Below, one piece after another: positions 62,957 to 64,000 of a stretch of 64,000 bases of DNA; the stretch's first letter is position 1; each line of letters starts with the position of its first letter. The notes beneath the pieces are model-generated. The model was not told the origin of the DNA. It did not search any database and was given only the letters and a program-made list of their open reading frames with translations. This DNA comes from Chitinimonas sp036961565 (GTDB lineage: Bacteria > Pseudomonadota > Gammaproteobacteria > Burkholderiales > Chitinimonadaceae), in NCBI RefSeq assembly GCF_036961565.1, contig NZ_JBAMDD010000002.1, positions 248,001 through 312,000 on the forward strand, written 5' to 3'. The position numbers and the translations under genes are program-made.

Positions 62957-63286
62957 TCAATCCACAATAAACAACCTGGCCCCGACAGGCGTGCTGGAGC
63001 GGTGGGGCTCCGCACCATCGGCCACTTGGTAGCTCATCCCCGCACGTAGCAAAAACTGCCTGCCATCCTTCAGCTCGGTATGCAGGGCGCCCTCCAGGCA
63101 GAGCAGGAAATGCCCCTTCTCGCACCAATGGTCGGCCAGGTAGCCGGGGCTGTACTCCACCATGCGCACCCTTACCTCACCAAACTGCTGGGTACGCCAG
63201 GTAGCCACCCCAGTCACGCCAGGGTGTTCCGTCGCGGCAATCTGCGACCAATCCGTAGTGCAAAAAGGCAGGTTCGCAATCTGCAT
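62957..63286 (-). CDS. DHCW motif cupin fold protein
   Basis: 109 residues, small cupin. The segment LADHWCEKGHFLLCLEGALHTEL holds the DH-W-C pattern and metal-type His residues of this family. Function unknown. Start at 63286 (MQIANLPF). In tandem with ATL downstream and ilvD upstream on the same strand. Confidence 0.85.
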   Translation of the reverse strand: MQIANLPFCTTDWSQIAATEHPGVTGVATWRTQQFGEVRVRMVEYSPGYLADHWCEKGHFLLCLEGALHTELKDGRQFLLRAGMSYQVADGAEPHRSSTPVGARLFIVD

Positions 63287-63316
63287 GGTCAACTCCTTGG
63301 CGGTTCGGGGTACGGT

Positions 63317-64000
63317 CTACCTGCGTTCTATCTGGCTGACATCACGCACCGCACCGGTATCGGCACTGGTCGTCATGGCGGCATAGGCCCGCAGTGCCGC
63401 ACTGACCAGGCGGTCACGGTTCACCGGCTTCCAGGCCTGTGCCCCGCGTGCCTCCATCGCCACCCGGCGCCGCGCCAGCTCCTCGTCGGTCACCGCCAGG
63501 TGGATGCGCCGATTGGGAATATCGATCTCTATGGTGTCGCCTTCTTCTGCAAGGCCTATCACCCCACCCTCGGCCGCCTCTGGCGACACATGGCCTATGC
63601 TCAGGCCCGATGTTCCCCCCGAAAAACGACCATCGGTCAGCAGCGCACAGTCCTTGCCCAGCCCCTTGGATTTCAGGTAACTGGTAGGGTAGAGCATCTC
63701 CTGCATGCCGGGGCCGCCCTTGGGGCCTTCGTAGCGTATCAGCACCAGGTCGCCCGCCACGATGCTATCGGCCAGGATGGCCGCCACGGCGGCATCCTGG
63801 CTCTCGAAAATACGCACCCTGCCGGTGAACTTGAGGATGCTGTCGTCCACCCCTGCCGTCTTCACAATACAGCCGCGCTCGGCGATATTGCCGTACAGCA
63901 CGGCCAGGCCACCATCCTGCGAATAAGCATGCTGGCGCGAGCGTATGCAGCCACCCTCGCGGTCCAGATCCAGCTCCGGGTAGCGCATCGATTGCGAGAA
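63317..64000 (-). CDS. ilvD: Dihydroxy-acid dehydratase (5' end cut off by the window)
   Basis: C-terminal 227 residues of IlvD; the frame is open to base 64000. Recognisable text: GCIVKTAGVD, FTGRVRIFESQDAAVAAI, IRYEGPKGGPGMQEMLYPTSYLKSKGLGKDCALLTDGRFSGGTSGLSIGHVSPEAAEGG. Iron-sulfur enzyme in valine, isoleucine and pantothenate synthesis. The cluster-binding N-terminal half lies beyond the window. Confidence 0.95.
   Translation of the reverse strand, partial: FSQSMRYPELDLDREGGCIRSRQHAYSQDGGLAVLYGNIAERGCIVKTAGVDDSILKFTGRVRIFESQDAAVAAILADSIVAGDLVLIRYEGPKGGPGMQEMLYPTSYLKSKGLGKDCALLTDGRFSGGTSGLSIGHVSPEAAEGGVIGLAEEGDTIEIDIPNRRIHLAVTDEELARRRVAMEARGAQAWKPVNRDRLVSAALRAYAAMTTSADTGAVRDVSQIERR

Noticed and set aside
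1..64000. CRISPR array, prophage or complete insertion sequence
   Set aside because: No regularly spaced short repeats, phage structural genes or transposase genes were seen.

Overview
The window reads as chromosome of a GC-rich betaproteobacterium (Neisseriales or Burkholderiales type; I cannot name the genus). The evidence is the dxs-ispA-xseB isoprenoid operon, the gloB/mltD/methyltransferase block, many GNAT, chemotaxis and c-di-GMP genes, and the general codon use. There is no rRNA, tRNA, CRISPR array or intact insertion sequence. Both ends cut a gene: an S9D glutamyl endopeptidase on the left and ilvD on the right.

Layout. 1-5.8 kb: peptidase, a DUF1287 protein, a prfH-rtcB RNA-repair/ribosome-rescue operon preceded by a 13-codon ORF, a TonB-like anchored protein and msrC. 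5.8-16.7 kb: mltD, gloB and a methyltransferase, a three-copy hairpin repeat, a CarH-like B12 regulator, two monohaem cytochromes c, a diguanylate cyclase with an ethylene-receptor-like membrane domain, rsgA and small genes. 16.8-25.2 kb: a hybrid histidine kinase, then a GMC oxidoreductase, an alpha/beta hydrolase and a Gfo/Idh oxidoreductase. 25.2-29.7 kb: a Fur-box-controlled short transcript, a secreted cyclophilin, and dxs-ispA-xseB. 30-38.4 kb: secreted subtilase, AraC/haloperoxidase pair, TetR, GNAT, an orphan flagellar rod-like protein and a Tat-exported phospholipase C. 38.5-41 kb: an NsrR-type nitric oxide detoxification cluster (nsrR, truncated globin, two-TM protein, hmp).

41-46.1 kb is accessory. 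It holds a frameshifted acetyltransferase, a lone AT-rich gene whose product joins a PD-(D/E)xK nuclease-like domain to an EF-Tu-like beta barrel, then DUF4386, a coiled-coil membrane protein and two ArsR-type regulators with visible operators. 46.4-49.1 kb: an acyl-CoA dehydrogenase and a secreted protein.

49-62.4 kb is one chemosensory system of the Wsp type (CheW, CheR-TPR, CheW, MCP, CheA-REC, CheB), with a divergent CHASE3 receptor. Its presumed output is a 1192-residue REC-GAF-PAS-LOV-GGDEF-EAL-REC protein instead of the usual short WspR. A 217-bp palindromic element separates it from an ATL-like DNA repair gene, a cupin and ilvD.

The main theme is sensing: an ETR1-like (copper/ethylene) diguanylate cyclase, a B12 photoreceptor-like repressor and a LOV-type c-di-GMP enzyme lie within 52 kb. 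The strongest candidates for undescribed biology are the nuclease/beta-barrel protein at 42.2-44.0 kb, the ETR1-like cyclase, the Wsp-LOV module and the Fur-controlled small transcript.
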